This document shows positions 7,887 through 14,459 of a stretch of 22,588 bases of DNA, one piece after another. A program made the translations under genes and the position numbers. The stretch comes from JAGZHZ01 sp965150505 (GTDB lineage Bacteria > Bacillota > Clostridia > Lachnospirales > Lachnospiraceae): contig CBCTVZ010000029.1 in assembly GCA_965150505.1 (NCBI GenBank), positions 1 to 22,588 on the forward strand, given 5' to 3'. The notes beneath the pieces were generated by a model, which saw nothing but the letters and a program-made list of their open reading frames with translations, did not search any database and had not been told where the DNA came from. Numbering within the stretch: the first letter of the stretch is position 1; the number at the start of each line of letters is the position of its first letter.

Positions 7887-9152
7887 ATGGAGAGAAAAAG
7901 TTTGCGGGCGATGCAGCAGGAGATGCTAGACACAGGAAATTTGAAAGTAAGAGTGCGGTCACAGGGAAAAGAAATACCGATTCCGGACGCTGACATTAAA
8001 ATTTCCTATACAGGAAATCCACAAGACATCTTAGAGGAAATCAAAACGGATGAGACAGGACAGACCGAAAAAATTACTCTGAAAACACCGCCTTTGGAGT
8101 ATAGTATGGAACCTTCAGAAATGCAGCCTTATTCAGAATATACATTACAGATTTCAGCACCTGGTTATGAGAGTATTACCATAACAGGTGCTGAAATTTT
8201 ATCTGCGCAGACAGCGCTTCAGGAAGTAAATCTTCGTCCATTACAACAAGAGCAGACTCCAGATGTGATTGCTATTTCAGATCATACGCTATATGGCGTG
8301 TATCCGCCTAAAATTGCGGAGGCGGAAATCAAACCAATCGATACCTCAGGGGAAATTGTCTTAAGTCGTGTTGTAGTTCCGGAATATATCGTGGTACATG
8401 ACGGATCGCCTAGAGATACAACGGCCGAAAATCATTATGTGCGGTATCGTGATTATATCAAAAATGTAGCTTCAAGCGAAATTTATGCGACTTGGCCTCG
8501 TTCTTCCATCATGGCAAATGTGCTTGCCATCATGTCTTTTACGTTAAACCGTGTCTATACAGAGTGGTATCGAAATAAAGGATTTGATTTTACCATTACA
8601 TCTTCCACGGCATTCGACCAAAAATGGATTTATGGAAGGAATATATTTGAAAGTATTTCAGAGGCAGTCGATGAATTGTTTGACAGTTATCTTTCAAGAC
8701 CAAATGTCAAACAGCCGATTTTGACACAATACTGCGACGGAAATCGTGTCACCTGTCCGAATTGGATGAGTCAGTGGGGAAGCAAGGCGCTTGGCGATCA
8801 GGGATATGAGGCAATGGAAATCATCCGATATTATTATGGCGATACGATGTATCGCAACACAGCGGAAGAAATTTCAGGCATTCCTTCTTCTTGGCCAGGA
8901 TATAGCCTTGACATCGGCAGTTCCGGTTTGAAAGTGCGTCAAATTCAGGAACAACTTAACACGATTGCAGGGAGCTATCCGTTGATTCCTAAGATTACGC
9001 CAGATGGGATTTATGGTGAAAAAACACAAAATGCGGTGAAAGTTTTTCAGTCTGTTTTTGATTTGCCACAGACGGGAATTGTGGATTATCGCACTTGGTA
9101 TAAGATTCAGGAAATCTTTGTCGGTGTATCGAGAATAGCGGAACTTGTTTGA
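7887..9152 (+). CDS. SpoIID-like domain protein with C-terminal peptidoglycan-binding domain
   Basis: 421 aa in three parts. Residues 15-118 resemble a carboxypeptidase-regulatory / SpaA-like beta-sandwich. Residues about 160-320 align with SpoIID/LytB: DYIKNVASSEIYATWP (189-204), then an Ala/Leu-rich helix ending in SFTLNR, and MSQWGSKALGDQG (294-306) with ILRYYYGD-like IIRYYYGD. Glu198 occupies the place of the catalytic Glu of SpoIID lytic transglycosylase, and Cys283/Cys290 lie where SpoIID proteins carry metal-ligand cysteines. Residues about 345-405 form a PG_binding_1 domain (IGSSGLKVRQIQEQL ... DGIYGEKTQNAVKVFQ). No signal peptide or membrane segment is seen, so the protein may act inside the spore compartment, be surface-adsorbed, or use an unknown route. 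Such proteins are usually annotated only as 'peptidoglycan-binding protein'. GAGGT precedes the ATG. A spore-wall role is inference. Confidence 0.8.
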   Translation: MERKSLRAMQQEMLDTGNLKVRVRSQGKEIPIPDADIKISYTGNPQDILEEIKTDETGQTEKITLKTPPLEYSMEPSEMQPYSEYTLQISAPGYESITITGAEILSAQTALQEVNLRPLQQEQTPDVIAISDHTLYGVYPPKIAEAEIKPIDTSGEIVLSRVVVPEYIVVHDGSPRDTTAENHYVRYRDYIKNVASSEIYATWPRSSIMANVLAIMSFTLNRVYTEWYRNKGFDFTITSSTAFDQKWIYGRNIFESISEAVDELFDSYLSRPNVKQPILTQYCDGNRVTCPNWMSQWGSKALGDQGYEAMEIIRYYYGDTMYRNTAEEISGIPSSWPGYSLDIGSSGLKVRQIQEQLNTIAGSYPLIPKITPDGIYGEKTQNAVKVFQSVFDLPQTGIVDYRTWYKIQEIFVGVSRIAELV

Positions 9153-9245
9153 TAAAGAAATAGAAAAGATTTTATAAAAATTAAACAAATTTTAAAGCAA
9201 TAACCTTAATTTTTTTTTAATATTGTAAAAAAAGAATAACAAGTA

Positions 9246-9274
9246 TTGTCGGGAGATAAAAAGTATGCTAGAAT
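9246..9274 (+). promoter_or_regulatory. Promoter of the PAP2-family gene
   Basis: TTGTCG (9246-9251), a 17-nt spacer and TAGAAT (9269-9274), with TGC just before the -10 box (extended -10). The upstream stretch 9160-9240 is very AT-rich with a long T-run but forms no good hairpin. I see no clear terminator for the preceding gene. Confidence 0.62.
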
Positions 9275-9322
9275 GCAACTCAACAGAGGGTGGGGAAGTA
9301 GATTAATAAAAGGAATGATATC

Positions 9323-9982
9323 ATGAAAGAATTTTTCAAACGCTACAAACATGCCGGATATCTGCTTTACATGATCGGATATTTGATTGCATTTCAGTTT
9401 CTGGAAAAGACAGTGACAACAAATTTTCATGAGATTCATATTGGATTGGACGATAAGATTCCATTCTGCGAATACTTTATCGTGCCATATTTGATGTGGT
9501 TTGGATTTGTTGCAATCACAATCGTATATTTTTTATTTCAGGACAAAAAAGGGTATTATAAGCTGATTACATTTTTATTTACAGGAATGACAATCTTTTT
9601 ATTGGTATCGTATATCTATCCGAATGGTCATCACCTCCGTCCTACAACGTTTGCACGAGACAATATTTTTGTAGATTTGGTAAAGATGCTGTATGAGATT
9701 GATACGGATACAAATGTACTTCCGAGTATTCATGTGTATAACTCTTTAGGCTGTTATATTGCAATCAGAAAATGTCCGAAACTGAAAAACAAAAAGGGAA
9801 TTCAGATTGGAAGTTTTGTGCTGACAGTTTCGATTATTCTTGCTACAATGCTGCTGAAACAACATTCTGTGATCGATGTTGTGGCTGGTATGGTAATGGC
9901 GAGATTGATTTATGAGATTGTATATCATTATGAAGACTATCTGGATTGCGAAAAGAAACGTCGCCTTGTATGGCAGAAATAA
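9323..9982 (+). CDS. PAP2-family membrane phosphatase
   Basis: 219 aa with about five hydrophobic segments (roughly 13-30, 50-72, 80-98, 160-178, 183-200). The PAP2 catalytic motifs are visible: PSIH at residues 134-137 and KQHSVIDVVAG at 179-189, giving the second His (181) and Asp (185). Family members remove phosphate from lipid phosphates such as phosphatidic acid, lysophosphatidic acid or undecaprenyl diphosphate. The overall shape, close to the inositolphosphotransferase-like PAP2 subgroup, does not fix the substrate. The gene is monocistronic, with its own promoter and a strong terminator. AGGA lies 9 nt before the ATG, a moderate ribosome site. Confidence 0.82.
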   Translation: MKEFFKRYKHAGYLLYMIGYLIAFQFLEKTVTTNFHEIHIGLDDKIPFCEYFIVPYLMWFGFVAITIVYFLFQDKKGYYKLITFLFTGMTIFLLVSYIYPNGHHLRPTTFARDNIFVDLVKMLYEIDTDTNVLPSIHVYNSLGCYIAIRKCPKLKNKKGIQIGSFVLTVSIILATMLLKQHSVIDVVAGMVMARLIYEIVYHYEDYLDCEKKRRLVWQK

Positions 9983-10014
9983 AAAGGACAAAAACAACCT
10001 GACAGTGATGCAGA

Positions 10015-10063
10015 GGGCTTTGCTTTATTATCATAGAACGATAATGGGGCGAGGCCCTTTTTT
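10015..10063 (+). terminator. Terminator with an unusually long hairpin after the PAP2 gene
   Basis: The left arm (10015-10032, GGGCTTTGCTTTATTATC) pairs without a bulge with the right arm (10040-10057, GATAATGGGGCGAGGCCC). The 18-bp stem includes five G-T pairs; the loop is ATAGAAC, followed by TTTTTT (10058-10063). Confidence 0.9.
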
Positions 10064-10146
10064 AGCGAAAAAACGAAAGGAGTAGAAGAAAGTAAAAAAT
10101 TATTGGTATTAAAAATTAAGATATTTTTATAATTTTATGTAAAATA

Positions 10147-10175
10147 TTGAATCACTTTCAAGAATCAGATATACT
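10147..10175 (+). promoter_or_regulatory. Promoter of the TIM-barrel / yqeG / vanW operon
   Basis: TTGAAT (10147-10152), a 17-nt spacer and TATACT (10170-10175), in an AT-rich context. It leaves an approximately 85-nt leader before the first gene. A weak 5-bp hairpin (GGAGA 10203-10207, TCTCC 10218-10222) is the only structure seen in that leader. Confidence 0.7.
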
Positions 10176-10265
10176 GTTTTTATACACTTCCAAGATAGAA
10201 AGGGAGATTTCTGGTTGTCTCCATGACGAGCAGTCAGATCAATTTAAAAATGAAGGGAGCAAAAG

Positions 10266-10934
10266 ATGAAGGAGCGTTTGAATTTGATTGTGATGCTGAC
10301 ACATAATGATAAAACAGTATATAATGCGGCTGAAATTTTTGAACAGTGTAAGAACTCTAAGGCAAAAATTTGGGGAATAAAAGAAAGTCCTCTGCCATTT
10401 CCTGAAATGAAACAACTTTTTGATGCGATGAAAATGTGTGGTAAAATTACGGTATTGGAGACGGTAGCTTATACGGAAGAAGAGTGTATGAGGGGTGCAA
10501 AAACAGCGGTAGATTGCGGATGTGAAATACTTATGGGAACGAAATTTTTTGATTCGGTCAATGCCTTTTGTAAGGAAAATAAGATCAAATATATGCCTTT
10601 TGTCGGAGAAGTAAGCGGACGACCTTCTATTTTAGAAGGAAGTATTGACAATTTGATTGAGGAAGCAAAATCCTGTATCAAAAAAGGAGTATATGGGATA
10701 GATTTACTTGGATATCGCTATACAGGAGATGCAGATGAGTTGAATCGTCGTTTCTTATCAGAGATTCCTGTACCCGTATGTATTGCAGGCAGTATCAACA
10801 GTTTTGAGCGGCTAGATGAATTAAAAAATGTAAAGCCATGGGGATTTACGATTGGCGGCGCTTTTTTTGAAAATAAATTTGGCGATACATTTGAAAAGCA
10901 GATTGACCGTGTGTGTGATTATCTAGAATGTTAA
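10266..10934 (+). CDS. Unassigned TIM-barrel protein, probable phosphate-ligand binder
   Basis: I do not recognise an exact family. The 222-aa soluble protein reads as alternating short beta-strands and helices of a (beta/alpha)8 barrel: LNLIVMLTH, KIWGIKESP, KITVLETVAY, CEILMGTKFF, KYMPFVGEV, GIDLLGYRY, PVPVCIAGSINS and GFTIGGAFF. The last two Gly-rich turns (AGSIN at about residues 177-181 and TIGGAFF) sit where aldolase-type, HisA/ThiE-like barrels bind a phosphate group. Conserved-looking charged residues include Lys39-Glu40, Glu65 and Glu114. A GAAGGGAG ribosome site supports the ATG. It is the first gene of a likely operon with the YqeG-like phosphatase (10-nt gap). A metabolic enzyme acting on a phosphorylated small molecule is plausible, but this is inference. 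Confidence 0.7.
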   Translation: MKERLNLIVMLTHNDKTVYNAAEIFEQCKNSKAKIWGIKESPLPFPEMKQLFDAMKMCGKITVLETVAYTEEECMRGAKTAVDCGCEILMGTKFFDSVNAFCKENKIKYMPFVGEVSGRPSILEGSIDNLIEEAKSCIKKGVYGIDLLGYRYTGDADELNRRFLSEIPVPVCIAGSINSFERLDELKNVKPWGFTIGGAFFENKFGDTFEKQIDRVCDYLEC

Positions 10935-10944
10935 GGAGGAAAAG

Positions 10945-11472
10945 ATGCTTAAACGATTTTATCCATATGCGTATGTAGACAGTGTCTTTGCAATCAATTA
11001 TCAGAAATTATATAATCAAGGATATCGAGGAATTATTTTTGATATTGATAATACGCTTGTCCATCACGGCGATGATTCCACACCAGAGATTGATGCGTTA
11101 TTTTTAAAAATTCAAAAGATAGGATTTCAGACACTGCTTCTTTCTAATAATACGGAGGAGAGAATCCAAAGTTTTTTGAAAAATATTGACTCTTTGTATA
11201 TTCATGATGCAAGAAAACCAGAGACGGCCGGATATTATAAGGCGGCAGAAATGATGGGATTGCAAAAAGATAAGATTCTTTTTATTGGAGATCAGGTATT
11301 TACTGATATTTTAGGCGCAAACCAGTGTGGATTTGCCAATATCCTTGTAAAATTTATTCGCATCGATGAAAATGCACCGATTGGCAAACGGCGTCATGTG
11401 GAAAATATCATTTTAAAATTTTACAAAAGAAATAAAAAGTACAGAGATAGACTAGGCGATATTACGATGTAG
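10945..11472 (+). CDS. YqeG-family HAD phosphatase
   Basis: 175 aa, the size of YqeG (TIGR01668, HAD subfamily IIIA). The N-terminal segment (YPYAYVDSVFAINYQKL) is the characteristic YqeG leader. HAD motif I is FDIDNTLV with the nucleophile Asp33 and acid/base Asp35, motif II is SNN at 67-69, motif III is Lys91 in RKPE, and motif IV is GDQVFTD (115-121). Catalytic residues are intact. In Bacillus yqeG sits by the GTPase gene yqeH and aroE; here it lies between a TIM-barrel gene and a VanW-family gene instead. The phosphorylated substrate is not known from the sequence. A strong AAGGAGG site precedes the ATG. Confidence 0.88.
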   Translation: MLKRFYPYAYVDSVFAINYQKLYNQGYRGIIFDIDNTLVHHGDDSTPEIDALFLKIQKIGFQTLLLSNNTEERIQSFLKNIDSLYIHDARKPETAGYYKAAEMMGLQKDKILFIGDQVFTDILGANQCGFANILVKFIRIDENAPIGKRRHVENIILKFYKRNKKYRDRLGDITM

Positions 11473-11483
11473 AATATTGCATG

Positions 11484-11488
11484 AGGAG
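11484..11488 (+). promoter_or_regulatory. Ribosome binding site deciding the VanW-family start
   Basis: AGGAG lies 6 nt before ATG 11495. The longer in-frame TTG at 11477 has no ribosome site and would place this site inside the gene, so 11495 is preferred. Confidence 0.7.
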
Positions 11489-11494
11489 AGAGAG

Positions 11495-12328
11495 ATGTTA
11501 TTGAATAAAAAAAAGAATTTTTGCGATATCAACCCATTTTTTTATATGCTTTCTTGTGAAAAAGGGATTTTGTTAAGACATATAAAAGATTTAATGGGGA
11601 ATGATAAGTTTGCAAAAACAATACAAAAAGAAAAACTTCCTGTTGTTGTGAAAACACATAGTTCCCATTTGATTAAAAAAGGAAAAGGAATCGACCCTGT
11701 ATTGCAGCAGAATAAAGCAGTGAATATTGAGATTGCAGGAAATACGATGAATGGTATGGTGATTCATTCGGGAGAGACGTTTTCATTTTGGAAGACCGTA
11801 GGAAAGATCACAGAAAAAAAAGGATATAAGGATGGGCGAGTGATCTCGCAGAATAAGATTAAGGCAGGAAAAGGCGGAGGTCTGTGTAACCTTGCAAATA
11901 CGATCAATCTGTTGATTTTACATAGTCCTTTGACGATTACAGAATTTCATACGCATTCCGATGCGCTAGCGCCAGATCCGGACGGTGTGAGAGTACCGCT
12001 GAGTGCAGGAACATCCGTCAGTTATAATTATATTGACTATCGGTTTAAAAATGATACGGATCAAGATTTTCAGCTGTGCATCTGGTGTGAAGACGAAGAA
12101 TTGAAAGGAGAGCTTCGCAGTGAAAAGGAAGTGCCATATAACTATGAAATTGTAGAAGAAGGTCACCATTTTCATAAAGAAGGCGAAAAATATTACAGAA
12201 TTTCAAAGATTTACCGAATGACATCAGAAAAAGAGACAGGAAAGATGATTGACAAAAAAATGATTTGGGATAATCATTCTATCGTAATGTTTGATGAAGA
12301 GTTGATACCAAAGAATTTAATCAAATAA
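11495..12328 (+). CDS. VanW family protein
   Basis: 277 aa from ATG 11495. The VanW domain (PF04294) is recognised by GETFSFWKTVGKITEKKGYK, the Gly-rich GGGLCNLANTINLLILHSP segment and EFHTHSDAL, followed by YNYIDYRFKN. VanW was named from vancomycin-resistance clusters, but its biochemical role is unknown and most carriers have no link to resistance; the domain is often found in cell-surface proteins. No signal peptide, membrane segment or peptidoglycan-binding repeat accompanies it here, so it is the short cytoplasmic-type form. No vanA/H/X/R/S genes are nearby. It is the last gene of the operon with the TIM-barrel protein and YqeG. No U-tracted terminator is visible after it. Confidence 0.87.
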   Translation: MLLNKKKNFCDINPFFYMLSCEKGILLRHIKDLMGNDKFAKTIQKEKLPVVVKTHSSHLIKKGKGIDPVLQQNKAVNIEIAGNTMNGMVIHSGETFSFWKTVGKITEKKGYKDGRVISQNKIKAGKGGGLCNLANTINLLILHSPLTITEFHTHSDALAPDPDGVRVPLSAGTSVSYNYIDYRFKNDTDQDFQLCIWCEDEELKGELRSEKEVPYNYEIVEEGHHFHKEGEKYYRISKIYRMTSEKETGKMIDKKMIWDNHSIVMFDEELIPKNLIK

Positions 12329-12433
12329 AATATACTGTGGGTCAAAAAAGTCTGCAGTCCATAAAAAATAGGAAAACAAACCAAACAGTATTGGGAAAAA
12401 CAAGCAGATAGAACAGTTACCAATGGAGGATCA

Positions 12434-13486
12434 ATGAACAGAAAAACAAAAATGGCAATGCTTTTTTTAACAGCATCTCTTGCTGTGACAGGATGCGGAA
12501 GCAAAACAGTGGAAAACGAATATGTAAAACTTGGAAAATATAAGGGTATTGAAGTGGAAATGGAAAAGGCAGACGTATCGGATCAGGAATTGGAAGATGA
12601 GATTGCTTTTCAGATTGAGCTTGGCACAAATTCAAAAGAAATTACGGATCGTGCGGCAAAAATAGGAGATACCGTTGAGATTGACTTTGAAGGTACGATT
12701 GACGGAAAAGAGTTTGACGGCGGAAGCGGATATGGTTATTCGATTGTATTAGGCGATGGAATGTTTTTTGAGGAGCTGGAAAATGGAATCGTAGGAATGA
12801 AGACCGGTGAAGAAAAAGATATAGAAGTCGTTTTTCCGAAAGAGTATGAGGAATCCCTAGCAGGAAAGAAAGCCGTCTATCATATCACTTTGTACAGTAT
12901 TCAGGAAGTAAGCGTTCCAGAGTATACGGATGAGTTTGTAAAAGAAAATATGGGATATGAGACGAGAGAGGAATTTGAAGAGCAGCTGAAAAAAGAAATG
13001 GTTGAAATGAAGGAAAACACGATAAAGAGCATTGCGATTGAAGAGATTTTCCAGAAAATTATTTCAGAAGCAGAATTTAAGGAGATTCCAGAAGAATTAT
13101 ATGAGTCGTGCAAAGCAGAAAAAGAGCGACAGAATGCGTACGAAGAAGAGCTGTTTGGAATGACACAGGAAGATATGGGGCTGACAGAGGAAGAAATAGC
13201 GGCAGATATTGATTATATGGTGAGAGAGCGTCTGGTGATGGAAGCGATTGCTGAGGAAGAAAAAATGGAAGTAACCGAGGAGGAATGCGACGCATATATT
13301 GCATATAATATGGACTATTATGGATTTAGCACCGCGGATGAGATGGAAGAAGTTTATGGCGATGATGGAATCAGGGCAGCAGTCTTAAAAGAGAAATTAG
13401 GAGACTTTCTGTTGGAAAATGCAGAGAAAAAAGAAGTAGATCAGAGAACGGAAGACGCAGATTTGGCAACGGCAGGAGAAATATAG
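12434..13486 (+). CDS. Secreted FKBP-type peptidyl-prolyl isomerase lipoprotein resembling trigger factor
   Basis: 350 aa. A lipoprotein signal peptide ends in LAVTG-Cys21, so the mature protein should be lipid-anchored outside the membrane. An FKBP-like domain spans about residues 70-157 (GDTVEIDFEGTIDGKEFDGG ... IVGMKTGEEKDIEVVFP ... GKKAVYHITLYSI). A long acidic helical region follows (about 160-335), matching the trigger factor C-terminal chaperone arms (VPEYTDEFVKENMGYETREE). The ribosome-binding N-terminal domain of trigger factor is replaced by the lipoprotein signal. The likely role is folding or proline isomerisation of exported proteins at the membrane surface, comparable in place to PrsA. 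GGAGG (12425-12429) precedes the ATG. The 105-nt upstream gap shows no convincing promoter. Confidence 0.9.
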   Translation: MNRKTKMAMLFLTASLAVTGCGSKTVENEYVKLGKYKGIEVEMEKADVSDQELEDEIAFQIELGTNSKEITDRAAKIGDTVEIDFEGTIDGKEFDGGSGYGYSIVLGDGMFFEELENGIVGMKTGEEKDIEVVFPKEYEESLAGKKAVYHITLYSIQEVSVPEYTDEFVKENMGYETREEFEEQLKKEMVEMKENTIKSIAIEEIFQKIISEAEFKEIPEELYESCKAEKERQNAYEEELFGMTQEDMGLTEEEIAADIDYMVRERLVMEAIAEEEKMEVTEEECDAYIAYNMDYYGFSTADEMEEVYGDDGIRAAVLKEKLGDFLLENAEKKEVDQRTEDADLATAGEI

Positions 13487-13539
13487 GAAATTTTTATAAG
13501 AAAATCCTGATTTTGGAATAAAATTTAGGAGAAAGTAAC

Positions 13540-13568
13540 TTTACAAATTGCTCAGTTGAGTATAGAAT
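13540..13568 (+). promoter_or_regulatory. Promoter of the PLC-like gene
   Basis: TTTACA (13540-13545), a 17-nt spacer and TAGAAT (13563-13568). It gives a leader of roughly 110 nt before the TTG start. The leader contains one small hairpin (CTGTCT 13630-13635, AGACAG 13640-13645, loop AAAG) followed by ATTCTTTT; nothing else is evident. Confidence 0.65.
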
Positions 13569-13674
13569 GAAAATGGAGACATATGATAAATGGCGTTTCA
13601 TAGTCTTTGATGGAAATGATTGATTATACCTGTCTAAAGAGACAGATTCTTTTAGGAAATTTGGCAAAAGCCAC

Positions 13675-13680
13675 AGGAGG
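13675..13680 (+). promoter_or_regulatory. Ribosome binding site supporting a TTG start
   Basis: A perfect AGGAGG lies 6 nt before TTG 13687. No in-frame ATG or GTG lies near a comparable site, so the TTG is the start. Confidence 0.8.
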
Positions 13681-13686
13681 CAAGTT

Positions 13687-14280
13687 TTGAGAAAGAAATC
13701 ACATATTTCGTTGGCACAGTTTATTGTGAAAAATAGCGACAGTTTAGAGCTGAATCAGCATAAAAAAGCATTTTATCTGGGATGTATCCTTCCAGATTGC
13801 AAACCATCTTTTTTGACGGAGAAGCATCAATTTAACGGAACATTTGAAAAAGTACAAGGATATATCCGTGATCTGACAGAAAACTGTGTGCTTGAAGAAC
13901 GTGACCAGAGAAGTTACTGGAGAAGAGTAGGTGAGGTGATTCATTACATTGCGGATTATTTTACATTCCCGCACAATGAAATTTATCCGGGAAATCTGAA
14001 AGATCACTGCATGTATGAAAAAGAATTAAAATTATATCTGCGCGAGTATCTCAACAGTGAAGAGGCGATAGAGGAACACAGTTCTCTTCAGAATTTCTAT
14101 AGTGTAGAGTCTTTGATTGACTTTATACGTCAGGAACACAGAGAATATTTGCGAACATTCCACTCTGTTGCGGAGGATTGCCGCTATATTATTCAGCTTT
14201 GCAGAAATGTAGTCGGAGGAATTGTACAGCTTTTGGGAATAAAGAGTACGCCTCGGGCGATGGTGGCAGTTGCAGCATAA
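13687..14280 (+). CDS. Zinc-dependent phospholipase C family protein
   Basis: 197 aa, TTG start. It matches the zinc_dep_PLPC domain (PF00882) through the ordered ligand pattern: His6 near the N-terminus, YLGCILPD (Asp37), EKHQ (His47), VGEVIHYIADYFTFPHN (His86, Asp90, His96). These are the positions that bind the zinc cluster in Bacillus cereus phospholipase C. Unlike true secreted PLCs it has no signal peptide and is shorter, so it is probably a cytoplasmic or membrane-associated relative; enzyme activity on phospholipids is not established for this subgroup. The C-terminus carries a hydrophobic segment (about residues 173-197). The gene stands alone with its own promoter and terminator. 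Confidence 0.83.
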   Translation: MRKKSHISLAQFIVKNSDSLELNQHKKAFYLGCILPDCKPSFLTEKHQFNGTFEKVQGYIRDLTENCVLEERDQRSYWRRVGEVIHYIADYFTFPHNEIYPGNLKDHCMYEKELKLYLREYLNSEEAIEEHSSLQNFYSVESLIDFIRQEHREYLRTFHSVAEDCRYIIQLCRNVVGGIVQLLGIKSTPRAMVAVAA

Positions 14281-14286
14281 AAACAT

Positions 14287-14330
14287 AGATCTGCAAAGCA
14301 GAAGACAATCTGTTTTGCAGATCTTTTTTT
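14287..14330 (+). terminator. Rho-independent terminator after the PLC-like gene
   Basis: AGATCTGCAAAGCAG (14287-14301) pairs with CTGTTTTGCAGATCT (14310-14324): 15 bp with one G-T pair and an 8-nt loop, then a T-run to 14330. Confidence 0.93.
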
Positions 14331-14388
14331 GCACAATAAAATGGAATAAAATCAGTTATATTTTGTAAGGCAGATGCAGAATGTCTAC

Positions 14389-14416
14389 TTTACAATAGAA
14401 AAGATTATGTTATAAT
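14389..14416 (+). promoter_or_regulatory. Promoter of carB
   Basis: TTTACA (14389-14394), a 16-nt spacer and a perfect TATAAT (14411-14416). Only about 36 nt separate the expected transcription start from the ATG, too little for a PyrR-type attenuator or a riboswitch. Confidence 0.82.
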
Positions 14417-14459
14417 AAAAAATGAAAATTTGAGAAAATATAGACGATAGGAGAAAACT

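Noticed and set aside
9153..9245. T-rich stretch as a terminator for the SpoIID-like gene
   Set aside because: A long T-run is present, but no stem of useful length precedes it.
10223..10306. 27-codon ORF overlapping the start of the TIM-barrel gene
   Set aside because: No ribosome site at a usable distance, and it runs out of frame into the well-supported gene.
11495..12328. Vancomycin-resistance cluster suggested by the VanW domain
   Set aside because: None of the ligase, dehydrogenase, dipeptidase or two-component genes is present, and VanW domains are common outside resistance loci.
12332..12357. Hairpin after the VanW-family gene as a terminator
   Set aside because: The stem relies on several G-T pairs and is followed by A-rich rather than T-rich sequence.
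13610..13690. 26-codon ORF whose TGA overlaps the TTG start of the PLC-like gene
   Set aside because: The overlap suggested translational coupling, but the ORF has no ribosome site and its composition is unremarkable, while the PLC-like gene has its own perfect AGGAGG.
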